Source of the DNA: Bifidobacterium pullorum DSM 20433
Lineage (GTDB): Bacteria; Actinomycetota; Actinomycetes; Actinomycetales; Bifidobacteriaceae
Length of the DNA: 64,000 nt
Direction: 5' to 3'
NCBI RefSeq assembly: GCF_000771405.1
Contig: NZ_JDUI01000001.1
Coordinates: 62,001 to 126,000, forward strand
Part shown: piece by piece, positions 34,422 to 43,018 of the stretch
Numbering within the stretch: the first letter of the stretch is position 1
Layout of the letters: every line of letters starts with the position of its first letter
Translations under genes and position numbers: made by a program
The notes under the pieces: generated by a model
Databases searched by the model: none
Told to the model about the DNA's origin: nothing
Seen by the model: the letters and a program-made list of their open reading frames with translations, nothing else

Positions 34422-37400
34422 TCAGGAGCTCAGGGACCGCAGGAACTGGGCCTGCACCACGTCGATGCCGTCATTGCCGGAGTCGTTCATGCGCGCGGCT
34501 GCCACGGACAGTGTGCGGGCCGGCACGAACATGCCCTGGTCCACGCAGACGCGGGCCGCCTTGCGCACGATCGAGGCGACCTCGGTATGGGGCCAGACCG
34601 GCAGGTCGTGGTCGGCGAGCACCTTGGCCGCCGCCTCCACGCTTTCGGGCACGCGGATGCACTGCGAATGCGCGCGGGCGACCAGTTCGCCCAATTCCGC
34701 CTCCAACGCACCGATCTTGCCGGGAGCGATGTGTTCGCTCATCACATAGGCCGCCGCCGCCACGTCGAACTGGTCACGCATCCACTCAGCGTACGCGAAC
34801 CGGTAGTACGCGAATGCGGCGTCGTCCCGGTCCAGGGCCACCCGCAACGCGTTCAGGCAGGCGGCACGCGCCGAGTCCCAATCCTCATTGCGCGCCAGCT
34901 GCACGGCCAGCTTCATGTGCGCCAACGGGTATGCGGGCGCGTACCCGACCATGGCGTTCAGATGCGGCAGCGCCGCCTCGACGCCCTTCAACTGGGAGAG
35001 GATGTCGGCGAGTTCCATATGCGTGTAGAACACGTTGTCGGGGATGAGCACCGTGCGCTCCCCCGGCGTGGCGAACAGCCGGTTGTAGACCACGCGTTCC
35101 GCATACGAGTTGAAATACCGGGGCACGCCGTCCACGGCGGCGAACAGCGATTCCACCTGTCCGAGCGCGGCCTCGGCTGTCTGGATCGCCTGCTCCGCAC
35201 GCCCGGAGAACAGCAGATCGCGGGACTTGAGCCGCTCGGCATCCAGATCGGAGGATACGCGGAATTCGAAGTCGGGCGTGTCCGTGCCATCGATCAGGGC
35301 GCTGGTGACCTGCGGTGCCAATTCGGTCAGTTCGGGGTCGCCGATGCGTTCGATCAACGCCATCGCCTGCTGGGCCTTGGCCACGGTCGGCATGGACGCG
35401 TCCGCGGCGAGCCGATGGAATTCCGCCACACCGCGCTGCAGCAGATCGGCACGCTGGATCGACAGTCCCGTCACGTCGCGGGCACCCAGGATACGGCCCA
35501 CGGGTTTGGAGAACTCCACCTCCGCCAGTTCGGGCTCCTCCTGGGAGCCGACCGGGGAGAACCGGCTGTCGCGCAGGTCGAACTGCGCGTCCACCGGCTG
35601 CAGCCCGCCGTCGGCGTCGACGTCCAGCACCGCGTCGAACCGCCGGTAGGTCTCCAACGGATGGTTGAGCCCGTCACGGCGCAGCAGCGTCAGGAATTCC
35701 TCCCGCCCGAACGTGACCGTCACCAGATTGCGCACGGTCGGGTTGCGCCGCAACGCCTCCAAGGGGTCGTCGTCCCCGTCGGCGGTGATGTCGGTGGATT
35801 CGGAGACCCCACTGGCATCCTGCACGTCCTCGGGCGACGCGAACATCATCGCATCGATGTCCACGTCGCGCATCAGATCCTCGAACTGCGCGTCGATGCT
35901 CGACTCGTCCAGCCGTTGCGCATCATCGCCATCCGATGCCGGACCCCGCTCCGGACCGTCGGCGGGTTCGGGCTGCTCCGTCGGCTCATCGGCTTGCGGA
36001 ATATACCGGCGGGCGGGGTCGCCGTGCATGTCGCCGTCCTTCGGGTCGCCCTTGGCCCCGCCCAGGCCGACCTCGGAGGTGCGGATGCGCTCGAACATGT
36101 GCAGCGCCTGGCTCATCAGCTCGCTGATCGCGCTGTCCTGCTCGGCCACGGCCTCCTCCAGGCCGATCGAATCGATATGCAACGACACCTGCCGTACCCG
36201 GCTGTCGGCGCCGAAACTCAGCGCGGCGATCAGCAGCCCCACACGCAGGTTGTACGCGGCGCTCATCGCCGCACGCTGATGCCCGTCGATCGCCACCCAG
36301 CCGTGGCGGTCGGCGTCATACCGGCTTTCCGGCATCATCGAAGCGCCGGCCGTCGTGAACGCGATGGCCACGTTGCCGTCCTTCAGGTTCGACCGGATCT
36401 CCGCGTCGAACCGGTAGGGCAGGCGCAGACGGCGCAGCAGCAGCGACATGGTCTGCCGGTACACCCATTCGGATCCGTCCGCGTCCGCGGGGTCCGCACC
36501 CTGCCCCGGCTCATGCGCGGTCTGGGCGGGATCGGGGTGCCTCTCGCAGATGTCGGCGGATAGGCGGCGCGCGTCGTCCACCATGCGCACGACCGCGGTG
36601 ACGCCGTCGTCATGCAACGGATCGACGGCGATATCGTCGCCTTCGGCGTTGTACAGGGCGATCAGGGCGGGATCGTCGAGCAACGCCATGTCGATCTGCG
36701 CGGCCTGGGCGCGGGTGACCGTATCCTCCGTGGGTTGCAGGCCCAGGCGCGCGTTACGTTCCAGCCATGCGCTGACGGCCGCGAACCGGTTGAGATTGCC
36801 TTCGATCCTCAGGGATTTGAGCACCGGGGCGAAGGTCATATTGGCGTCCCAGGCAAAGAAGTAGCAGCCGGAATAGGTCGACGTATACAGATGCAGCGGT
36901 TCGGCCCCATGCACGGCCTCAAGCCCCGGCGTCTGGTCCAGCGCGCCGGCCTCGCGCATCAGATCGGCGAAATGGTCCTCAAGACCCGAGGCACGCAGCC
37001 CGTGGGCGCGGGCCTCCATCGTGTCGCGCAGCGAACGGCGGATCGCGCCCATCGGCGCCTCGCGGTTGAGCCGACGGAAGATGTTGCCCGAGCCGAAGCC
37101 CAACAGCAGCCCCTGCATCTGCGGCAGCATATAGGCGGCGAAGAACGCGATGGCGATCGCGTCACGGTATTCCAGGTCATGACGCATGGTGTCCGGCAGG
37201 TTCGCCCGCATCTGCTCGAGCGTGTACCGGTTGCCGGATTTCAGCCACGAAGCCAGCCACATCATCCGCCCGTTCGCGTCACGTCCGACCACGCCGCCGC
37301 GGATGGCCTTGCCCCGCCCCCGGGACCGTCCCGATGCCGCGGGCAGCGGCACCTCCTCCTCACGGGAGAACATGAACCGGGTCTCCATGCCGTGGGTGTC

Positions 37401-37796
37401 CATCGTCGGATCGTCACCCACGAACACGCGCCCCTGCGCATCGGCGAGCGCGATCTGGCAGAACCTCCCACGATCCACGAACACGCCGAGCGAGAACGAT
37501 CTGGGACCGCTGCTGGGCAGCTGCGCCCATCCGAGCCGCAACGTCTCCGGCACGCCGTCGAAACCGTCGAACAGCCGACGTTTGACGAGCGGCGTCAGTC
37601 TGATCGCGTGCCGCGCCAACTCCCCCAGCATGTCTTCCGGGGCACGCACCGCCGCCTCGAAGGCGTTGCCATGCGACACCCCGGACGTACGCTCCTCGGT
37701 CATGGAGCCGAACAGGGTGCGCAGCGCGCCGAGGACCGCATCCAAGCCGTGGCGGGGGCGTCCGGAGCCCTGCGGTCGTGAGTTGAACGAAGACAT
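34422..37796 (-). CDS. large conserved-looking protein of unknown function with TPR-like C-terminus
   Basis: 1124 residues from ATG 37796, seven bases after a GACAAT -10-like hexamer; an ATG three codons earlier overlaps that hexamer. No signal peptide or membrane segment is seen. Residues 1-560 are rich in Arg and Asp with no motif I know. An acidic low-complexity segment (about 590-640) follows. The last about 350 residues are helical with TPR-like repeats (AYPLAHMKLAVQLARNEDWDSARAAC split over two helices). Its small divergent promoter is shared with the membrane protein at 37847. I do not recognise a function. Confidence 0.7.
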   Translation of the reverse strand: MSSFNSRPQGSGRPRHGLDAVLGALRTLFGSMTEERTSGVSHGNAFEAAVRAPEDMLGELARHAIRLTPLVKRRLFDGFDGVPETLRLGWAQLPSSGPRSFSLGVFVDRGRFCQIALADAQGRVFVGDDPTMDTHGMETRFMFSREEEVPLPAASGRSRGRGKAIRGGVVGRDANGRMMWLASWLKSGNRYTLEQMRANLPDTMRHDLEYRDAIAIAFFAAYMLPQMQGLLLGFGSGNIFRRLNREAPMGAIRRSLRDTMEARAHGLRASGLEDHFADLMREAGALDQTPGLEAVHGAEPLHLYTSTYSGCYFFAWDANMTFAPVLKSLRIEGNLNRFAAVSAWLERNARLGLQPTEDTVTRAQAAQIDMALLDDPALIALYNAEGDDIAVDPLHDDGVTAVVRMVDDARRLSADICERHPDPAQTAHEPGQGADPADADGSEWVYRQTMSLLLRRLRLPYRFDAEIRSNLKDGNVAIAFTTAGASMMPESRYDADRHGWVAIDGHQRAAMSAAYNLRVGLLIAALSFGADSRVRQVSLHIDSIGLEEAVAEQDSAISELMSQALHMFERIRTSEVGLGGAKGDPKDGDMHGDPARRYIPQADEPTEQPEPADGPERGPASDGDDAQRLDESSIDAQFEDLMRDVDIDAMMFASPEDVQDASGVSESTDITADGDDDPLEALRRNPTVRNLVTVTFGREEFLTLLRRDGLNHPLETYRRFDAVLDVDADGGLQPVDAQFDLRDSRFSPVGSQEEPELAEVEFSKPVGRILGARDVTGLSIQRADLLQRGVAEFHRLAADASMPTVAKAQQAMALIERIGDPELTELAPQVTSALIDGTDTPDFEFRVSSDLDAERLKSRDLLFSGRAEQAIQTAEAALGQVESLFAAVDGVPRYFNSYAERVVYNRLFATPGERTVLIPDNVFYTHMELADILSQLKGVEAALPHLNAMVGYAPAYPLAHMKLAVQLARNEDWDSARAACLNALRVALDRDDAAFAYYRFAYAEWMRDQFDVAAAAYVMSEHIAPGKIGALEAELGELVARAHSQCIRVPESVEAAAKVLADHDLPVWPHTEVASIVRKAARVCVDQGMFVPARTLSVAAARMNDSGNDGIDVVQAQFLRSLSS

Positions 37797-37846
37797 GGTT
37801 GTCATTGTCCCAATTCACTCAGACATGAAGCCGTTAGAATAATCGC
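37797..37846. promoter_or_regulatory. compact divergent promoter, both messages apparently leaderless
   Basis: Leftward, GACAAT (37804-37809) lies 7 nt from ATG 37796. Rightward, TAGAAT (37835-37840) lies 6 nt from GTG 37847. Only 50 bp separate the two start codons, and no ribosome-binding site is visible for either gene. Confidence 0.5.
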
Positions 37847-39967
37847 GTGAGCACTTCCCGACATCCCCGCCGGCCGTGGGCCGTACTGGTTGCGGTCCTG
37901 ATCATCGCCTGCGTCGAATGCGTGGCGTGCAACATGCCGTTCTGGACCACGCTGGCGGCCAGCACGGACACGGCGTCGGCGGCGAACGTCATGGGGGCGG
38001 GCCTGGAACGACGGGACGACGGCATGCTGGTCGTCACCGACCCGACCCAGGCGTATCTGGACGTGTCCGCCGACGGCACGTCCTCCTATATCCGCATCGA
38101 TCCGGTGTCCGCGGACGTTCGCGACGCGGCGGATCCGGACGATGCGCCCTACCGCACGCTGTACGTGCGCGCCGACGGCGATGGCAGGGCCGGACGGATG
38201 ACGTCGGTGGCGGTCGGCGCGCCGCGCTCCCTGTATCTGAAGGTGCAGGCGGACGATACGGTGCGGCTGTGGATCGCCGAACCGGCGGGATCGGTGGTGC
38301 CGTTCGCCGCGGTCCGCGCCAATGTGCGCGTGCCGTTCAGCGTCGATGCGTTGCGTGTGGCGGCGATGGGGGCCGTCGTGCTGCTGGTGGCCCTGTGGCG
38401 GCCCGGTTCGCGCCTGTGGCGGATTCCGCTGGATACGGCAGACCGCAGGCAACGTCTGATCTTCGCCGGAATCATGACGGCGGCCGGGGTGGCGACGCTG
38501 ATACCGATGGTCTCGCAGCTGGCCGGCCAGCTGGTCTCGGACCCGGCGCCGCTCGCCTTCCACAAGCCGGGTGCCTACACCTATGATTTCGAACAGTATG
38601 GCAGGGTGGCCGACGCGCTGCTCCACGGACGCGTGTGGGTGGATCTGCCGGTGGATCCGGCGTTAACGATCGTAGAGAACCCGTATGATGCGGCCACGCG
38701 CAACCGGCTGCTGTCCCAGGGCGTGCCGCTGTTCTGGGATTACGCCTACCACGATGAACACTGGTATTCATATTTCGGCGTGCTGCCGGCCGTGCTGCTG
38801 TTCCTGCCCTATCAGCTGGCCACCGGGCGCATGCTGCCGTCGGGGGCGGCCGAGCTGGTGCTGATGTTCGGCGCGCTGGTGTTCCTCTGCCTGCTGACGA
38901 TCCGTCTGATTCGGCGTGTGGCCCCGCACTCCTCGCTGGCCGCCACGTCGATGGCGATCGTGTTCGTGCTCGTGGGGTCGAACGCGCCATACCTGTGGTT
39001 CCGCACGAACTTCTATTCGGTGCCCTGCGCCGCGTCGATGCTCCTGTCCACGCTGGGCCTGTGGCTGTGGATGGGGGCTGCGATGCCGCGCCGACGCCCG
39101 GCGCGCCCGGATGCCGCGCCATTGAAGCTCGGGCATCTGGCCGCCGGCGCGTTGTGCATCGCCGCCAATCTGGGGTGCCGTCCCGCGTTCGCATTGGTCG
39201 CGCTGTTGGGCATACCGCTGTTCTGGCCGCAGTTGACGGAGCTGTGCGGCCGCATCCGGAACCGCTCGATAGGCGTGCGGCAGGCGTTGCGCATGCCGTT
39301 GGCCGTGCTGCTGCCCGCCGTCGCCATCGTGCTGCCGTTGCTGGCGTACAACGTCGCCCGGTTCGGCACGCCGCTGGATTTCGGCAACAGCTACCAGTTC
39401 ACCGTCACCGACATGACGCGGTTCACCCCCGCGCCCGATACCTTCCTGCTGCTGATGGTCTACTACCTGTTCCTGCCGTTGCGGTTCACGGCGGATTTCC
39501 CCTTCCTGACGCTTTCGCCGACACCGTTGCCGTCCTGGGCGTATGCGGAGGAGATGATCGGAGGCCTGTTCGCCCTGTGTCCGCTGCTCGTTCTGGCATT
39601 CGCCGTGCCGTTCCTGCGCCATCGGCTGCGTCCGAGCGGCTGTTGGGCGATGTTGACCTGCGCGTTGGCGCTCGCCCTGGCGTTGCTGGCGTTCGACGCC
39701 TGGGAGGGCGGCCTCGGCTGGCGGTATATGATCGATTTCGCATGGCTGATGGCGTTGGCGGCGCTGCCCGCATTCCTCTTCATCGTCAACGCCGACGGCG
39801 GAACGACACCGGCGCGGCGTGTGTGCCGTCTGCTGATTGTGGCCGTGCTGCTGGCCGTCATCGCGGTCACCGTGCTCGGCTTCTTCGTCCCCGGACGAGA
39901 CGACGCCCTCATCGGCGTCAATACCGGCCTGTACCACACCGTGCGTTCCTGGTTCGCCCTGTTGTGA
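37847..39967 (+). CDS. polytopic membrane protein, possible GT-C-type glycosyltransferase
   Basis: 706 residues, GTG start. An N-terminal transmembrane helix (about 8-30) is followed by an extracytoplasmic domain of about 130 residues. About ten further transmembrane helices then fill residues 165-690. A loop carrying YDFEQYGRVADALLHGRVW and ENPYDAATRNRLL resembles the first extracellular loop of polyprenol-dependent glycosyltransferases, but no unambiguous metal-binding DD/DE pair is visible. It lies 90 bp upstream of an arylsulfotransferase-like gene on the same strand. A role in cell-surface polymer assembly is a guess from topology and context. Confidence 0.7.
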   Translation: MSTSRHPRRPWAVLVAVLIIACVECVACNMPFWTTLAASTDTASAANVMGAGLERRDDGMLVVTDPTQAYLDVSADGTSSYIRIDPVSADVRDAADPDDAPYRTLYVRADGDGRAGRMTSVAVGAPRSLYLKVQADDTVRLWIAEPAGSVVPFAAVRANVRVPFSVDALRVAAMGAVVLLVALWRPGSRLWRIPLDTADRRQRLIFAGIMTAAGVATLIPMVSQLAGQLVSDPAPLAFHKPGAYTYDFEQYGRVADALLHGRVWVDLPVDPALTIVENPYDAATRNRLLSQGVPLFWDYAYHDEHWYSYFGVLPAVLLFLPYQLATGRMLPSGAAELVLMFGALVFLCLLTIRLIRRVAPHSSLAATSMAIVFVLVGSNAPYLWFRTNFYSVPCAASMLLSTLGLWLWMGAAMPRRRPARPDAAPLKLGHLAAGALCIAANLGCRPAFALVALLGIPLFWPQLTELCGRIRNRSIGVRQALRMPLAVLLPAVAIVLPLLAYNVARFGTPLDFGNSYQFTVTDMTRFTPAPDTFLLLMVYYLFLPLRFTADFPFLTLSPTPLPSWAYAEEMIGGLFALCPLLVLAFAVPFLRHRLRPSGCWAMLTCALALALALLAFDAWEGGLGWRYMIDFAWLMALAALPAFLFIVNADGGTTPARRVCRLLIVAVLLAVIAVTVLGFFVPGRDDALIGVNTGLYHTVRSWFALL

Positions 39968-40057
39968 CGACGTCCAGCCGTCTATCGGACAATCGCCAGC
40001 CATTCGTCGGTCTTCGAGCGTATAACGGTTGCACGTAATCGCAATATCGTCCGTCAT

Positions 40058-41755
40058 ATGAAGGAACGGAAGGCCAATCATCCGATGAGCCGCATGTCCA
40101 CCATCCCGCATTCCCGCACGCTGCGCTGGATCCTCGCCGCGATTGCGACGATCGTCATGGTGCTGGTCTGCATACTGCCGCAACCCGATGTCGACGCGTC
40201 GATCCGCCAGACCCGTGTCGAACGCCTCAACGCGCAGATCGAAAACGTGTACACCGCCGATTTCCAGCAGATGCGGCAGGAACAGCTGACCGCCGAACGG
40301 GACAAGGAACCGCACGGCATCGACGACATCTACGTCAAGGACGACCCGTACGGCACGAACACGCGCTCGCTGTACGTCTACTTCACCACCGAACAGCCGG
40401 CGAGCGTCAGCTATACGGTGTCGGCCGAAGGGTATCCCGACTTCTCCGCGGACGCCTACGAGGGTGCCGACGGCCCCGTGACCGAGCACGAATTCCTGGT
40501 GCTCGGCCTGTTGCCCGACGTGACGAACACAATCACGCTGAGCATCACCGACGAGTCGGGCGATGTCGTCGAACGAGTCATCGAACGTAAGGGGTTGGGG
40601 CTGCTCGGCACCGAGGAGGTGCGCCTGGAACAGCCGGTCACGGCGGCCGACGGCACCGAACTGGGCGACGGCTTGTACGCGATCCTCGGCAACGACAGCG
40701 ACGATCAGGATTTCATGTTCTATTACGACGTCAACGGCGTGCTGCGCGGCGAGGTGCCGATCCTGTTCTACCGCAGCCACCGCCTGCTGTTCGACGACGA
40801 CGGACTGATGTGGTTCTCCGTGTCCACCGAGAAGATGGCGGCGATGGACCGGCTCGGACGGCTCGTCAGAATCCTGGACCTGGGCGACCGGTACATCCTG
40901 CACCATGACTACGCGTTCGACGCCGACCAGAACCTGGTGCTGCTGGCCACCGAGCTGAACCGCGACGACGGCTGCGTGCAGGATCAGATCATCAAGCTGG
41001 ACACGGACACCGGCGAGGTGACGCCGCTGCTCGACATGGGCGACATGTTCCCCGAATACAAGATGTCCACCGACCACGCCGGCATCGACGAATCCGACAT
41101 CACGGCCACCGGCAAGTGGGATTGGATCCATTTCAACACGATCCAGATGCTGTCGGACGGCTCGGCGCTGCTGTCGGCACGCGAGACCTCCACCATCATC
41201 AAGATCGACGATCTGGAGGGCACGCCGACGCTGGACTACATGATCGGCGAACCCTCGGTATGGGCGGGCACGCCGCAGGAGGATGACTTCCTGACCAAGG
41301 TGGGCGACTTCTCCGACACCGGCGGCCAGCATTCGATCACCTACGTGGATGATCCGGCGCTGCCGGATGGCCAGTACTATCTGTACATGTTCGACAACAA
41401 CTACGGTTCGGCGCAGACGCGACCCGACTTCGACTGGACCGTAATCGACGGCATCGTGACCAAGTACAGCATCGCCACCGAAGGCGCGTACTCGCAGTAC
41501 CGCCGGTATCTGGTCGACGAGAACGCCGGCACCTACACCGAGGTCAACGCCTTCGACGTGCCGTACTCGCCGTTGGTCAGCTCCGCACAGGAGCTCGACG
41601 GCGACCGCGTGCTCATCGATTCCGGACTGCAGGGGCTGTTCGGCGTGTACGACGAATCGACCGGGGAGCTGCTGGCGCAGTACCGCATGAAGCTCAACAC
41701 GAGCTACATCTACCGGGTCTACCGGTACGATTTCAAGGGCTTCTACTTCGCCTGA
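40058..41755 (+). CDS. membrane-anchored aryl-sulfate sulfotransferase-like protein
   Basis: 565 residues; ATG 40085 is an alternative start. A single N-terminal membrane anchor (about 22-45) exposes the rest outside. An immunoglobulin-like N-terminal domain (about 105-185) with EQPASVSYTV precedes a six-bladed propeller. The propeller has the family histidine motifs LHHDYAFD, DWIHFNTIQML and QHSITY and the LLSARETSTIIKID stretch, as in PF05935. PAPS-independent enzymes of this family move sulfate between phenols via a histidine intermediate. Natural substrates here might be gut phenolic sulfates or surface polymers. Catalysis in this protein is inferred. Confidence 0.75.
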   Translation: MKERKANHPMSRMSTIPHSRTLRWILAAIATIVMVLVCILPQPDVDASIRQTRVERLNAQIENVYTADFQQMRQEQLTAERDKEPHGIDDIYVKDDPYGTNTRSLYVYFTTEQPASVSYTVSAEGYPDFSADAYEGADGPVTEHEFLVLGLLPDVTNTITLSITDESGDVVERVIERKGLGLLGTEEVRLEQPVTAADGTELGDGLYAILGNDSDDQDFMFYYDVNGVLRGEVPILFYRSHRLLFDDDGLMWFSVSTEKMAAMDRLGRLVRILDLGDRYILHHDYAFDADQNLVLLATELNRDDGCVQDQIIKLDTDTGEVTPLLDMGDMFPEYKMSTDHAGIDESDITATGKWDWIHFNTIQMLSDGSALLSARETSTIIKIDDLEGTPTLDYMIGEPSVWAGTPQEDDFLTKVGDFSDTGGQHSITYVDDPALPDGQYYLYMFDNNYGSAQTRPDFDWTVIDGIVTKYSIATEGAYSQYRRYLVDENAGTYTEVNAFDVPYSPLVSSAQELDGDRVLIDSGLQGLFGVYDESTGELLAQYRMKLNTSYIYRVYRYDFKGFYFA

Positions 41756-41954
41756 TCCCGCGCGGTCGCACGAGGTCGTCCCGCGGCCCCCGGTCGATTC
41801 ATGACGTGGCCGTGTCCCGGCGGTTCTCCGGGTCACGCAAGACCGGCCCGCGAACCCGGATGTTTCCGTTCCTCAGGCAGGAACCGCCAGTCCAAGCTGG
41901 CCGGGGCATCCGGGATGCCGCCTCTCTCTCCACATTCACGCAACCTTGCGTCGG

Positions 41955-41968
41955 TACAATGGTCGCCT
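41955..41968 (+). promoter_or_regulatory. -10 box directly before ABC ATPase start (leaderless)
   Basis: TACAAT (41955-41960) ends 8 nt before the ATG at 41969 with no ribosome-binding site. The preceding spacer from 41756 is GC-rich and shows no ORF or repeat. Confidence 0.5.
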
Positions 41969-42772
41969 ATGGGATTGTTTGACGCTTTGATGAGCCGCAA
42001 GCCGGCCGCCCCCGCGCCGAGCGCACTCACGTTCACGCTGGCCGACGCCGGATACACGTACGACGACGGCAACGTCGGCCTGGAGCCGACCTCGTTGACC
42101 ATCACCGAACGGCGCGTGGCTGTCATCGGCCTGAACGGGTCCGGCAAGACCACGCTGCTCAAACTGCTCGACGGCGCGCTGACCGCCACAAGCGGCACCG
42201 TGAGCATCGCAGGCGGCGACGAGACGCTCGACCCGGCCGTCAAACGCAATCTGAAGCGCATCGAGGCCATCGTCGGCCGGGTGCGGCGCGAGGAGATCCC
42301 GAACAGCTACTACAAGGCGGCCACCATCGCCGAGGCCATCGACGAGCCGCTGAAGAAGCACAAGGTGCCCGAGTCGGAACGGCAGGCGATCATCGGCAAC
42401 CTGTTCGCCCACTTCGGTCTGGCGGAGGTCTCGCGTCAGCCGGCGTCGGCGTTGGATTCCGAGAAACGGCATCTGCTGGCCATCGCCTCCGCGCTGAGCT
42501 TCTCCCCCGCCGCCATCGTGGCCGACGAGCCGAGCAAGGGATTGGACGAAATCGGCACCGCACATGTGGCCAAGGCCCTGTTCGGATACAACAAGCAGGT
42601 CGTGTTCGCCACGCATGACACCGAGATGATCGTGCGCCCCGAATACGCGATCGACCGCACACTGGTGCTCGATGACCATCGGATCGTGTTCGACGGCACG
42701 CCGGCGGAGTCCGTGGCCTTCTACAACGACCTGATCCGAGCCAAGTTCGAGGCCGCCAGGGCGCAGTCGTGA
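41969..42772 (+). CDS. ABC transporter ATPase, CbiO/EcfA-like, with degenerate signature
   Basis: 267 residues. Walker A is GLNGSGKTT, Walker B VADEPSKGLD, and the switch histidine is in ATHDTEM. The ABC signature, normally LSGGQ, reads LDSEKRHLLAIA, so its glycines are absent. Sequence and size are closest to EcfA/CbiO ATPases, and it might serve an ECF S or T component elsewhere. No membrane partner is adjacent; the next gene is convergent. The start is placed at the ATG following the TACAAT box, not at upstream ATGs without support. Confidence 0.75.
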   Translation: MGLFDALMSRKPAAPAPSALTFTLADAGYTYDDGNVGLEPTSLTITERRVAVIGLNGSGKTTLLKLLDGALTATSGTVSIAGGDETLDPAVKRNLKRIEAIVGRVRREEIPNSYYKAATIAEAIDEPLKKHKVPESERQAIIGNLFAHFGLAEVSRQPASALDSEKRHLLAIASALSFSPAAIVADEPSKGLDEIGTAHVAKALFGYNKQVVFATHDTEMIVRPEYAIDRTLVLDDHRIVFDGTPAESVAFYNDLIRAKFEAARAQS

Positions 42773-42823
42773 AGCACCGCCCCTCCCCAACTCGACCATA
42801 CCCGACCATACCCGCCCCGACAT

Positions 42824-42943
42824 GCCCGGCTTCTCCGGACTCTGATGCATCGTGACCGTGATCTCAGTTCTCAATCGTTGCAATTCCAACGTTTTTGGAT
42901 TGAGATCACGGTCACAAAGTATCAGAGTCCGCACAGGCCGGGC
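42824..42943. repeat. long nested inverted repeat between convergent genes
   Basis: Three sets of arms share one centre: 42824-42830 with 42937-42943 (7 bp), CGGACTCTGAT 42836-42846 with 42921-42931 (11 bp), and GTGACCGTGATCTCA 42852-42866 with 42901-42915 (15 bp). The core around 42867-42900 is AT-richer than its surroundings and partly palindromic. It lies between the ends of two convergent genes, so it could end both transcripts, or be a small palindromic mobile element. Confidence 0.75.
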
Positions 42944-43018
42944 GCGTCGGGCGTGAGGCGGGCAGAGCGTGCAGAGTGGGCGGAGCAGGTTGGATGCCCG
43001 CGGGCGACGGCCTTCGTC

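Noticed and set aside
38768..41836. A 1022-codon open frame on the minus strand under the membrane protein and arylsulfotransferase genes
   Set aside because: It spans two plausible plus-strand genes and their spacer, has shadow-frame composition (Arg, Gln, His, Gly), and lacks promoter or ribosome-binding site.
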